From Lysobacter arseniciresistens ZS79 (GTDB taxonomy: Bacteria > Pseudomonadota > Gammaproteobacteria > Xanthomonadales > Xanthomonadaceae), in contig NZ_AVPT01000011.1 in assembly GCF_000768335.1 (NCBI RefSeq), positions 25,215-89,214 on the forward strand: DNA of 64,000 bases. Reading direction: 5' to 3'. The first letter of the stretch is position 1. Every line of letters begins with the position of its first letter. The notes under the pieces are model-generated. The model was not told the origin of the DNA and did not search any database. It saw nothing but the letters and a program-made list of their open reading frames with translations. Position numbers and translations under genes: made by a program. Shown piece after piece: positions 1-8,977 of this stretch.

Positions 1-114
1 GCGTGGGCGGCCTATCAGGAGACGGGTTTTCACGTCACGGCGGGGGAGGCGGATGCCTGGATGGCGGCGCTGGAGGCAGGCACGGATGCGGATGCCCCGG
101 AATGCCACGGCTGA
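1..114 (+). CDS. C-terminal end of a CopG/ParD-type antitoxin (partial)
   Basis: The window opens inside a reading frame whose last 37 residues include AYQETGFHVT, ADAWMAALEAG and a final PECHG. This tail resembles the C-terminal part of CopG/ParD ribbon-helix-helix antitoxins, which bind and neutralise a ParE partner and repress their own operon. The N-terminal DNA-binding ribbon lies before the window, so the family call rests on the tail and on the ParE-like gene that overlaps its last 13 bases. Another small antitoxin family is possible. Confidence 0.6.
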   Translation, partial: AWAAYQETGFHVTAGEADAWMAALEAGTDADAPECHG

Positions 115-392
115 TCTGGACGCCGGAGGCGCTGCAGGACCTGTCCCGGCTGCATGGCTTCCTGCTGGCGAAGAAAGAGGATGTCGCGCGGCGCGCGATC
201 CGCGCGATCCGGAGTGGCGTCGCGGTGCTGGAGCGGCACCCCGCCGCTGGCAGGCCCGCCGCCGATCTGGAGCCGGAGTTCCGCGAGTGGCTGGTCGAGT
301 CCGGTGCGGGCGGCTATGTGGTGCTGTATCGCTTCGATGGGGCCGATGCGGTCATTCTGGCGGTACGACACGCCCGGGAAGCCGGTTATTGA
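102..392 (+). CDS. parE: ParE/RelE-superfamily toxin
   Basis: This 96-residue protein starts MPRLIWTPEALQDLSRLHGF and contains AGRPAADLEPEFREWLV and GGYVVLYRF, the usual layout of plasmid-stabilisation ParE toxins: an N-terminal helical hairpin followed by a short beta sheet ending in a VILAVRHAREAGY-like tail. ParE proteins generally poison DNA gyrase; whether this one targets gyrase is inferred from family only. The start at 102 overlaps the preceding antitoxin by 13 bases, which points to translational coupling. Longer in-frame starts upstream would encode Gly-rich sequence foreign to the family. The gene converges on the ATPase remnant 24 bases downstream. Confidence 0.82.
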   Translation: MPRLIWTPEALQDLSRLHGFLLAKKEDVARRAIRAIRSGVAVLERHPAAGRPAADLEPEFREWLVESGAGGYVVLYRFDGADAVILAVRHAREAGY

Positions 393-416
393 GTCCGGTG
401 GTGATGGCTGCTTGTG

Positions 417-1253
417 TCAACCCATTTCGCGGCGCATGAACTGATCGAACAGCGGCACGGTGAAGGCAACCAGCCCATGCTCGGGTGCGAAGATCATCCC
501 CTTCTTGATCAGGCTGTCGCGCGTCGGGCCGACGCCGCTGGCGGTTCGGCCCATCGCCGAGGCTACGTCGGACGAGCGATGAGGCCCTTCGCCGAGGCCC
601 GCCATGTTGTGCATGTAGTCCCGCTCCAGCGGGGTAAGGCGGTCGAAGCGGACACGGAAGAATGAGCGGTCGAGCTTCTGGATGGACTGTTCGGTCGCGG
701 TCCTGGCGTCCTGGCGGGTGATGTTGTCGCCCGACGCGGCGTTCCAGGCGTTGTATCCCCACTCCTGCAGGAAGTAGGGGTAGCCGCGGGTCTGCTCGTA
801 GATTTCCGCAAGGGCGTCGTCGTCGATTCGGGCGCCTTCGTCCTCTACCGGCTCACGGATCGCCTTGTTCGCGTCTTCTGTGCCCAGGCGATCCAGGCGT
901 GGGAAGTCGAACAGCCGCTCCGCGTAGCTCTTGGCGTCACCGGCCTGGCCGGCAAGCTGGGGCAGGCCCGCGCCAAACAGCAGCAGCGGGAGGGCTTCCT
1001 GGTCGACGGCATGGATGCCGCGGATCAACGCCGCCAGGTCCCGTTTGGATACGTATTGCAGTTCGTCGATGAGGATCGCGACCGGCTGGCTGGCGGCTTT
1101 TGCAGCTTGGCCGATGGCAATAAGCATGTCCTTGAGGTCGCCTTCGAGGTCCCCGCTGTCGGCATGACCGAGTTCCGGATCGACCCCCAGGGTGAGATCA
1201 ACGCCCCCGGCGCTGAGGGTGACATTGCCGATGAAGCTGCGCAGCACCCGCAA
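417..1253 (-). pseudogene. 5'-truncated AAA-family ATPase remnant
   Basis: The readable 278 residues match the C-terminal two thirds of a family of standalone AAA ATPases: a Walker B-like ILIDELQYV, GAGLPQLAGQAG, KSYAERLFDFPRL, GYPYFLQEWGYNAWN and a winged-helix tail with FFRVRFDRLTPLE and FTVPLFDQFM. Full members are about 400 residues and carry a Walker A P-loop (GLRGVGKT-like) near the N terminus. That part is absent. An in-frame TAG at 1263-1265 stops extension and the only available start is a TTG at 1253 or codons just inside. Without a P-loop it should not hydrolyse ATP, so a decayed gene is the best reading. A short functional C-terminal protein cannot be excluded. Confidence 0.75.
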
Positions 1254-1390
1254 CCGGGATCTCTATGCGAATGTTCGAGACTATATCCGTTTCTTCATAG
1301 ATACGGGTATAGACCGTTAGAGATTCGAGCAAAGCCGTTGCCGTCAAGCGCGAGCGGGAGGCGGGGTACTGAGGCCGCTCCCCGCGCCTC

Positions 1391-2794
<1,404 letters not shown>

Positions 2795-2811
2795 CCGATC
2801 CTCCATCCGTC

Positions 2812-2839
2812 ACGATAGCTTAACAAGCCGATGCGGCAA
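2812..2839 (-). promoter_or_regulatory. Candidate sigma-70 promoter for pilR
   Basis: On the minus strand TTGCCG (2839-2834) and TATCGT (2817-2812) are separated by 16 bases, each matching four of six consensus positions. The site lies just upstream of the pilR ribosome-binding site. With pilS now far away, a separate promoter for pilR would be needed, which makes the match more meaningful, but the prediction is by eye only. Confidence 0.3.
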
Positions 2840-2962
2840 AACCCCGGTGGCGCCGCACGTTTCGGGCGATTCCGCGGCTTCGCCCACCCCGCCGGGCCGG
2901 GGTCAACGTGCCGTTAACGGCCGGGTTCGGGTAAGCTTTAGGGCGTCTATGGAGAGACGTAT

Positions 2963-5806
2963 ATGAACAGCGGAGCTTCTGTTCCCGCCGCGGCGCTCGC
3001 CGCCCTGTCCCGCCTCGACGGCGCGGACCGCCTGTATTCGCTTGATTTCGAACGTCCGCCGGGCGCCTTCGGTGGCGGCCTGGTGGTCGACCGCTGGCAC
3101 GGCTGGGAGGCGCTGTCGGAAGGGTTCGAGTGGTTGGTCGACCTGCTGTCGGTCGACGCCCGCCTGCCGCTGGACGGGCTGGTCGGCCAGAGGGCGACGT
3201 TGTGGACGCGCGCCGCCGACGGCTCGCGCATCCCGCGCAGCGGGCTGGTCCGCGAGGCCGCCTGCATCGGTTCCGACGGCGGGCTGGCCCGCTACCGCGT
3301 GAGCCTGGTGCCGTGGACCTGGCTGCTGACGCAGGGCCGCCACAGCCGGGTGTACCAGGACCGCGGCGTGGTCGGGATCATCGAGTCGGTGTTCGACGCC
3401 TATGCACCGTATGCGGCGTGGCAGGTCGGCGACGAGGTCGGGCCGTTCCTCGACGGCGCGCGCCCGCGCAGCTACTGCGTCCAGTACCGCGAGACCGATT
3501 TCGACTTTGTCAGCCGGCTGCTGGCCGAGGAAGGCCTGGCGTGGCGGATCGAGGAGGCCGAGGAAGCCGCCGGCGGGCACCGGCTGGTGCTGTTTGCCGG
3601 CAGCGGTGACGGCCCGCAGGACGCGACGGCCGAGGCCGGTGGGGGCGTGCGCTTCCACCGCAGCGACGCGACCGAAGCGACCGACAGCATCCAGGCGCTG
3701 GGCCGCCCGGTCGGGATCGGCGCGACCGCGCTGACCCTGCTGAGCCACGACTACAAGGGTGGTGCGCTGGGCGCCAGCATCCCGCTTGGCAACGCCGCCG
3801 ACACCGCCGCCGCGCTGGAGGTGTACGACCCCGCCGGTGCCTACGCCTTCGCCGACCACGCCGAGGCCGCGCGCTACGCCGGCCTGATGGCCGACGCCGA
3901 GGCCGCGCGCCGCGATGGCTGGCTGGGTCGATCCACCGTGCGCAGCTTCCGGGCCGGTCGCTGGCTGGCGGTGCGAGCCGGAGTGACCGAACTGGGCGGC
4001 GGCACGCCCGACGAACTGCTGCTGGTGGCCGTGCAGCAGGCCGGCATCAACAACCTGCCCGACGCCGTGCGCGACGTGTTGCCGCTGATGCCGGAGGCGT
4101 CGATGGCGCTGCCGGGCACGTTGTCGCGCGCCGCGTGGTCGGCGGTGTGGGCGCGCGCCGAAGCGGTCGGCTACGGCAACGCCTTCACCGCGGTGCCGCG
4201 CGCGCTGGACTGGCGCCCGGTGCTGGTCGACGACACCGGCCTGCGGATGAACCCGCGCCCGACCGCGCCGGGCTACCAGACCGCGGTGGTGGTCGGCGAA
4301 GGCGGCGAACTGCACAGCGACGCGCTGGGCCGCGTGCGTGTGCGCTTCCACTTCCAGCGCGATGCCGGCGGCGCCGCCGCGTCGGACAGCTGCTGGCTGC
4401 GCGTGAGCCAGCGCTACGCCGGCCCCGGCGTCGGCAGCCAGTTCCTGCCGCGCATCGGACAGGAGGTGCTGGTCGGCTTCCTCGACGGCGACATCGACCG
4501 GCCGATCGTGCTGGCCAGCCTCTACAACGGCCAGGGCGAGGCCGGCATCGCCCCGACCCCGGGCGGCGAGGGCGGCGACGACGACACCGCCCGCCTGTAC
4601 GCCGACGCCCGCGACCACCGCCCCAGCGCGCAGGGCAACCTGGCCGGCGGCCACGCCCCGGCGTGGCACGGCATGAGCGGCGACGCCGACGGCCACCGCA
4701 ATCCGGCGGCGCTGTCGGGATTCAAGAGCAAGGAGTTCTTCGGCCCCGGCCACAACCGGCTGGTGTTCGACGACAGCGACGGCCAGCTGCGCCTGCAACT
4801 GGCGACCACCCACGCCGCCAGCGAGCTCAACCTGGGCCACCTGGTCCACCAGGCCGACAACTTCCGCGGCAGCTTCCGTGGCGAGGGGTTCGAGCTGCGC
4901 ACCGACCAGTGGGGCGCCGTGCGCGGCCAGCGCGGCCTGTGGGTCAGCGCCTACGGCAACGGCCCCGACGCCCCGGCCGGCGAGCACGTCGCCGCCACCG
5001 CCCTGCTCAAGCAGGCGACCCAACTGGGCCAGAGCTTCAGCGACATCGCCGGCACCCACCTGACCGTCAAGCTGGCCGCCCACCAGGGCGCAGCCAAGGC
5101 GAACCAGTCGACGCTGATCGGCGACCAGTCACCACTGGCCGCCTTGCACGCAAGCGCCGCGACCACCGTCGATGGCGCCAGCTACCCGGAGGCCGAAGCC
5201 GATGCCCCGCAGCGCAGCACCGCTGCCGGCGCCGACCGCGTCCCGCACAGCGGCGACGCCCTGCTGGGACTGTCGGCCCCGGCCGGCATCGGCCTGGTAG
5301 CCGGCCAGAGCCTGCACTGGAGCACCGGCGAGACCCTGACCGTCGCCAGCGGCGCCGACAGCAACCTCGCGATCGCCGGCGACCTGCGCATCCACGCCGG
5401 CCAGGCGATCGGCTGGCTGGCCGGCGCGGTGGAAGGCGGGGTCACCGCCGCCCACGCCCTGGCGCTGGTCACCGCCGAAGGCGAACTGCGGCTGGAAGCG
5501 CAGAACGACGTGCTGAAACTGCAGTCCAAGGACCCGCTGAAGGTCATCAGCGCCAACGGCGAAGTCGAACTGGCCGCCGGCAAGACCGTGCACCTGGCCA
5601 CCGAAGGCGGCGCGAGCATCACCATCGAAGGCGGGAACATCAGCGTCGCGTGCCCGGGGAACATCACCGTGCATGCGGGGAAGAAGTCGTTTGTGGGTGG
5701 GGCGGAAGAGGAATACCCGCTGCCCGAGTTCCCGGGTTCGGTGTGTGTGGAGTGCATGCTCAAGGCGCAGGTGCAGGGCGCGCCGCTGGCGGCGAAGAAT
5801 GGCTGA
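2963..5806 (+). CDS. vgrG: Type VI secretion spike protein VgrG
   Basis: This 947-residue protein is the trimeric spike at the tip of the type VI secretion tube and carries effectors to target cells. The order fits VgrG: an N-terminal gp27-like region with YCVQYRETDFDFVSRLLAEE, a gp5-like OB domain near residues 430-525 containing LGRVRVRFHF and SQFLPRIGQEVLVGFLDGD, a middle Vgr region with FGPGHNRLVFDDSDGQ, and a C-terminal DUF2345 beta-helix around 765-915 (LLGLSAPAGIGLVAGQ). No extra toxic domain follows, so it looks like a cargo VgrG rather than an evolved one. It heads a cassette with a DUF4123 adaptor, a lipoprotein and a Tle1-like lipase, overlapping the adaptor by 8 bases. No sheath, tube or baseplate genes are in the window. 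Confidence 0.95.
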   Translation: MNSGASVPAAALAALSRLDGADRLYSLDFERPPGAFGGGLVVDRWHGWEALSEGFEWLVDLLSVDARLPLDGLVGQRATLWTRAADGSRIPRSGLVREAACIGSDGGLARYRVSLVPWTWLLTQGRHSRVYQDRGVVGIIESVFDAYAPYAAWQVGDEVGPFLDGARPRSYCVQYRETDFDFVSRLLAEEGLAWRIEEAEEAAGGHRLVLFAGSGDGPQDATAEAGGGVRFHRSDATEATDSIQALGRPVGIGATALTLLSHDYKGGALGASIPLGNAADTAAALEVYDPAGAYAFADHAEAARYAGLMADAEAARRDGWLGRSTVRSFRAGRWLAVRAGVTELGGGTPDELLLVAVQQAGINNLPDAVRDVLPLMPEASMALPGTLSRAAWSAVWARAEAVGYGNAFTAVPRALDWRPVLVDDTGLRMNPRPTAPGYQTAVVVGEGGELHSDALGRVRVRFHFQRDAGGAAASDSCWLRVSQRYAGPGVGSQFLPRIGQEVLVGFLDGDIDRPIVLASLYNGQGEAGIAPTPGGEGGDDDTARLYADARDHRPSAQGNLAGGHAPAWHGMSGDADGHRNPAALSGFKSKEFFGPGHNRLVFDDSDGQLRLQLATTHAASELNLGHLVHQADNFRGSFRGEGFELRTDQWGAVRGQRGLWVSAYGNGPDAPAGEHVAATALLKQATQLGQSFSDIAGTHLTVKLAAHQGAAKANQSTLIGDQSPLAALHASAATTVDGASYPEAEADAPQRSTAAGADRVPHSGDALLGLSAPAGIGLVAGQSLHWSTGETLTVASGADSNLAIAGDLRIHAGQAIGWLAGAVEGGVTAAHALALVTAEGELRLEAQNDVLKLQSKDPLKVISANGEVELAAGKTVHLATEGGASITIEGGNISVACPGNITVHAGKKSFVGGAEEEYPLPEFPGSVCVECMLKAQVQGAPLAAKNG

Positions 5807-6677
5807 GTTCGATCTGCCGGAGCGGACGACTGTGGGCGGTGCCAAAACCTGGTTCCAGGAGCAACGGGCGGCCAAACGCGGTGTGTTTGCCTTGGTCGAT
5901 GGCGACCAGGGAAGCGTTGGGCAGTGGCAGCCGGTGCAACGGATGCCGAGGACCGCGCAAGTCAATCTCTTCGCGGCTCGCACAACCAATGCCGATGCAT
6001 TGGCGGTGGCGCCGAGGCTGTTTGCACTGGCTGACGACAGCGAGAACGAACGGTTGCTGCAGGTCGTTGATGGGCAGAGTGCCGAGCTTCCCCGGTGCCT
6101 GCTGATCGCCACGTTGCTGTCGCTCTCCGAGCTTGTGGCGCGCCTGCAACGACGCATTGATGTCATTGCCGACGGCGACGACATGATGCTTCGTTTCTGG
6201 GACAGTCGGATCTTCCTGTCCCTGCATCAATCGTTGCCAGTCGAGGTGCGCGACAGACTCATGGCGTTTGGTGACGAGGCGCTGGTATCCAACCGGCGGG
6301 GGGGATGGGCTTGGCTGCAGTTGAAGTGTCCCGCCCATGACCCCCTGCAGGACGGCCCCTGCCGCCTTTCGCGAGAAGACATGAAGGTGCTTGGCGCATC
6401 GGCCCGAGCGGACGCCATGCTGGGGATGCTGCGGCAGCAGACCCCCGAGGTGCTGGCGGCGGTGGCGGACGAGGAACGGCATCCGCTGGCAGTCGCGCAG
6501 TTGGCGGAATGCCTGCAGCGCGGACTTCAATCGCCGCGTGACCAGGCCTTGGCACTGAGCCTGGCGATCGAGCACGGCCCAGACTGGTGGGCACGTGAGG
6601 AGTGGGTGGAGTGCGTCGAGCACGCACGGTCCAGCAGCTTGTTGAAAGCCTATTTGCACCGGATGGAGGCAGCATGA
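5799..6677 (+). CDS. DUF4123-type T6SS effector adaptor
   Basis: This 292-residue protein begins MAEFDLPERTTVGGAKTWF and has the pattern of DUF4123 adaptors: FALVDGDQG near the N terminus, an LSLSELVARLQRRIDV helix and FWDSRIFLSL followed by a helical C-terminal half. DUF4123 chaperones (Tap/Tec) load a specific effector onto its cognate VgrG and are not themselves secreted. Position between vgrG and the lipase supports this role. The start overlaps the end of vgrG by 8 bases and the stop overlaps the next start as ATGA, so the four genes are probably translated as a unit. By eye the gene is less GC-biased than the surrounding housekeeping genes. Confidence 0.8.
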   Translation: MAEFDLPERTTVGGAKTWFQEQRAAKRGVFALVDGDQGSVGQWQPVQRMPRTAQVNLFAARTTNADALAVAPRLFALADDSENERLLQVVDGQSAELPRCLLIATLLSLSELVARLQRRIDVIADGDDMMLRFWDSRIFLSLHQSLPVEVRDRLMAFGDEALVSNRRGGWAWLQLKCPAHDPLQDGPCRLSREDMKVLGASARADAMLGMLRQQTPEVLAAVADEERHPLAVAQLAECLQRGLQSPRDQALALSLAIEHGPDWWAREEWVECVEHARSSSLLKAYLHRMEAA

Positions 6678-7189
6678 AACTTCGTACAGCACATCTCGCC
6701 CGCTCGCTTCTTCTGCTGAGCCTGCTGACGCCGGCACTGGCCGGCTGCAAGGAAGACCCGGTGATGCTCGGCGTCGTTGGCTACAACTACACCGACCGCT
6801 ATATCGACCGGTTCTCGGTGGATGGGGCGGGTGGGGGCAATGTCAACAAGAGTCACGGCGATTCGGGTGGGGGGAGCACGGTCTGCTGCGCCGTCTACGA
6901 CCCCAACTATCCGCTGCCGGTCGAGATGCGGGTGGAGTGGATGTTCGGCTACCAGCGCGGTCCCGACGGCAGGATCGTTGTGCCGGACGAACACCACGAA
7001 GCCATCGCGGTGCTGGACGGGCCGGTGCCGGAGGACCCGGCCTATCTGGAAGTGCACTTCATGCCCGACGGCAGCGTGCAGTTGCGGATGACGGCGGATC
7101 ACTCGCCGCCGATGCTGCAGATCGACCGCAGCGATGCACCGCAGTCGGCGCTGGGTGGGCAGCCCGCATTGCCGGAGTCCGTGCGATGA
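6674..7189 (+). CDS. DUF3304-like lipoprotein, probable immunity protein for the Tle1 effector
   Basis: This 171-residue protein has a lipoprotein signal (hydrophobic segment 9-20 and lipobox LAGC with the modified Cys at residue 25). The mature part has GYNYTDRYIDRFSVDG followed by a Gly-rich stretch and VCCAVYDPNYPLPV, a pattern I associate with DUF3304 proteins found next to DUF2235 lipases. Type VI lipase immunity proteins are often periplasmic lipoproteins that bind the enzyme, so an immunity role is inferred from family and position. It overlaps the adaptor upstream and the lipase downstream by four bases each. Confidence 0.7.
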   Translation: MKLRTAHLARSLLLLSLLTPALAGCKEDPVMLGVVGYNYTDRYIDRFSVDGAGGGNVNKSHGDSGGGSTVCCAVYDPNYPLPVEMRVEWMFGYQRGPDGRIVVPDEHHEAIAVLDGPVPEDPAYLEVHFMPDGSVQLRMTADHSPPMLQIDRSDAPQSALGGQPALPESVR

Positions 7190-8922
7190 ACGTGATCTAC
7201 CCGCAAGCTCCGACCGAGCGGGCCTCGCCTGACCGGATGCTGGGCACCCCGGCCTCGGCCCGGTTCGCGGCCATGGCCGATCGGCTGCCCGACGCGGACG
7301 CGGCGGTCGCCGACTGTCAGGAGGATCTGTGGCTGACAATCTTCTTCGACGGCACCGGCAACAATGAGAAGATCGATGCTCCGACGTTCGAGCACAGCAA
7401 CGTGGCGCGGCTGCATCGCGCGCGAAAAGATGACTCAGAAAGTGCTGGCAGATACAGCTTCTACGTCCCAGGAATCGGCACCCCGTTTCGCGAGGTCGGC
7501 GATGAGGGTGGCACTGTGGATGCCGCACTGGCGCTGGGCAGCGGCGAGGAGCGGCTCAAGTGGGCAATGAAGGAGGTCGAGCGGCGGATCAAGGCCGCCG
7601 AGGCCCGCGCCCGCAACCCGGTCAACAAGATCCGCTCGATCAACATCGCCCTGTTCGGCTTTTCGCGCGGTGCGGCGCTCGCGCGTGCGTTCGCCCTGCG
7701 GATCAACGACAAATGCGGACGGCCCGCTGGGCGCGGCGGGCGCTGGCAGGGCAAGTACCCGACCCGGTTGTACTTCATGGGCCTGTTCGACACGGTGGCC
7801 TCGGTCGGCGCAAATGCCATGTTGCGCAAGTACAGCCGCGAGGCCGCGACCGTCTCGGCGGTCTCTCCGTTGCTCGGCGCATTGGCCGTGCAGGTGGCCG
7901 GCAACGCGGATGGTCATATGGGCTGGGCCGGCAATCTGCGCATTCCGGCGATGGTGGAGCAGTGCGTGCACTACTGCGCCGCGCACGAGATCCGCAACTC
8001 CTTTCCACTCGACACCGTGCTGGAGGAGGGGAAGTACCCGGCCAACTGCGTCGAGGCGGTATACCCGGGCGTGCATTCCAATGTCGGCGGTGGCTATCGC
8101 CCCGGCGAGGGCGGGCGCAACCGCAACCGCTTCGCGATGCTCAGTCTGGTGCCGCTGAAGGCGATGTATGACGCTGCGATAAAAGCGGGCGTGCCCTTAG
8201 TGGATATCCACACCGCCGAGTCGCGAATCAAGGATGACTTCCTGCCGCCGGAGCCTGCAGACGTTGCGGCCCGAGCCGAGTTCAGCGACCGCTACAACCA
8301 CTACATGGCCACCGTCGGCTGGGGCGGCAAACCGATCGGCCGGCTGGTCACCGATCACATGAAGATGTACTTCCGCTGGCGGATCGTCCACGTCGGCCGC
8401 AAGCTCAACGCGGCCAAGCGGGGTGATGTCAACTGGGAGAACAAACGCCTGCAGGCCTACGACGATGCCTTGGCGGTCGAGCGCCAGGCCAAGCAGGCCG
8501 AACTTGACCGGCTTGAACATGCACGAAGTGCCGCGTGGGGAACCCGCCGCTATGAAGCGCTGCACTGGGACGTGATCATGCAGGGGGCTCGCGTCAACAC
8601 CATGCCGGCGGATGCCGGAACCCTGATCGCCGCGCTGGACAAGTACGACCAGCTGTTCCTGGACGACAGCGACGCGGTACTCAAGGCCGACCCTGGCACG
8701 CTGCGGCCATTCCATCGGGCGCTGCGCGAGGCCTGGAAGCAACCGGCATTGACCGACCCGAGGATCCTGGCGTTCTTCGACGAGTACGTCACCGATTCGC
8801 TGGCCGGTTTCGATACCGACCGCACGCGTGCGATCGACCCTCGCCGGCTGTACCAGGGTGGCGACGATACGATTGATTACGCGGCGCTGGCCCAGCCCTC
8901 GCCGGAGATGGCGGTGGCCTGA
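7186..8922 (+). CDS. tle1: Tle1-like T6SS phospholipase effector (DUF2235)
   Basis: This 578-residue protein is an alpha/beta hydrolase of the DUF2235/Tle1 group, lipases that type VI systems inject into the periplasm to cleave membrane phospholipids. Visible signatures are IFFDGTGNNEK near residues 52-62, the nucleophile elbow GFSRG at 158-162 (Ser160), GLFDTVASVG with Asp202, and YPGVHSNVGGGY with His297. Ser160, Asp202 and His297 are the likely catalytic triad. No signal peptide is present, as expected for VgrG delivery. The start at 7186 overlaps the lipoprotein stop (ATGA). The gene ends 55 bases before the convergent pilS stop. Confidence 0.88.
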   Translation: MNVIYPQAPTERASPDRMLGTPASARFAAMADRLPDADAAVADCQEDLWLTIFFDGTGNNEKIDAPTFEHSNVARLHRARKDDSESAGRYSFYVPGIGTPFREVGDEGGTVDAALALGSGEERLKWAMKEVERRIKAAEARARNPVNKIRSINIALFGFSRGAALARAFALRINDKCGRPAGRGGRWQGKYPTRLYFMGLFDTVASVGANAMLRKYSREAATVSAVSPLLGALAVQVAGNADGHMGWAGNLRIPAMVEQCVHYCAAHEIRNSFPLDTVLEEGKYPANCVEAVYPGVHSNVGGGYRPGEGGRNRNRFAMLSLVPLKAMYDAAIKAGVPLVDIHTAESRIKDDFLPPEPADVAARAEFSDRYNHYMATVGWGGKPIGRLVTDHMKMYFRWRIVHVGRKLNAAKRGDVNWENKRLQAYDDALAVERQAKQAELDRLEHARSAAWGTRRYEALHWDVIMQGARVNTMPADAGTLIAALDKYDQLFLDDSDAVLKADPGTLRPFHRALREAWKQPALTDPRILAFFDEYVTDSLAGFDTDRTRAIDPRRLYQGGDDTIDYAALAQPSPEMAVA

Positions 8923-8937
8923 CCCTGAATCGTCTGG

Positions 8938-8955
8938 GGCCGGGCAAACCCGGCC
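8938..8955. terminator. GC-rich hairpin between tle1 and pilS
   Basis: A perfect 7-bp stem GGCCGGG/CCCGGCC with a CAAA loop sits between the convergent stops of tle1 and pilS. There is no T-run on either side, so it may terminate weakly, protect transcript ends, or be incidental in GC-rich DNA. Confidence 0.35.
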
Positions 8956-8977
8956 GCCAGCAGCCTTTCGGCTGCCC

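Noticed and set aside
1254..1320. Plus-strand peptide DLYANVRDYIRFFIDTG ending in a stop
   Set aside because: It looks protein-like but has no start, no clear family and overlaps the scar at the ATPase break; reported only as part of the junction finding.
2903..5083. Long open frame opposite vgrG (726 codons, minus strand)
   Set aside because: It is Gly/Ala/Arg/Val-rich low-complexity sequence produced by the high-GC codon bias of vgrG on the other strand, with no recognisable domain.
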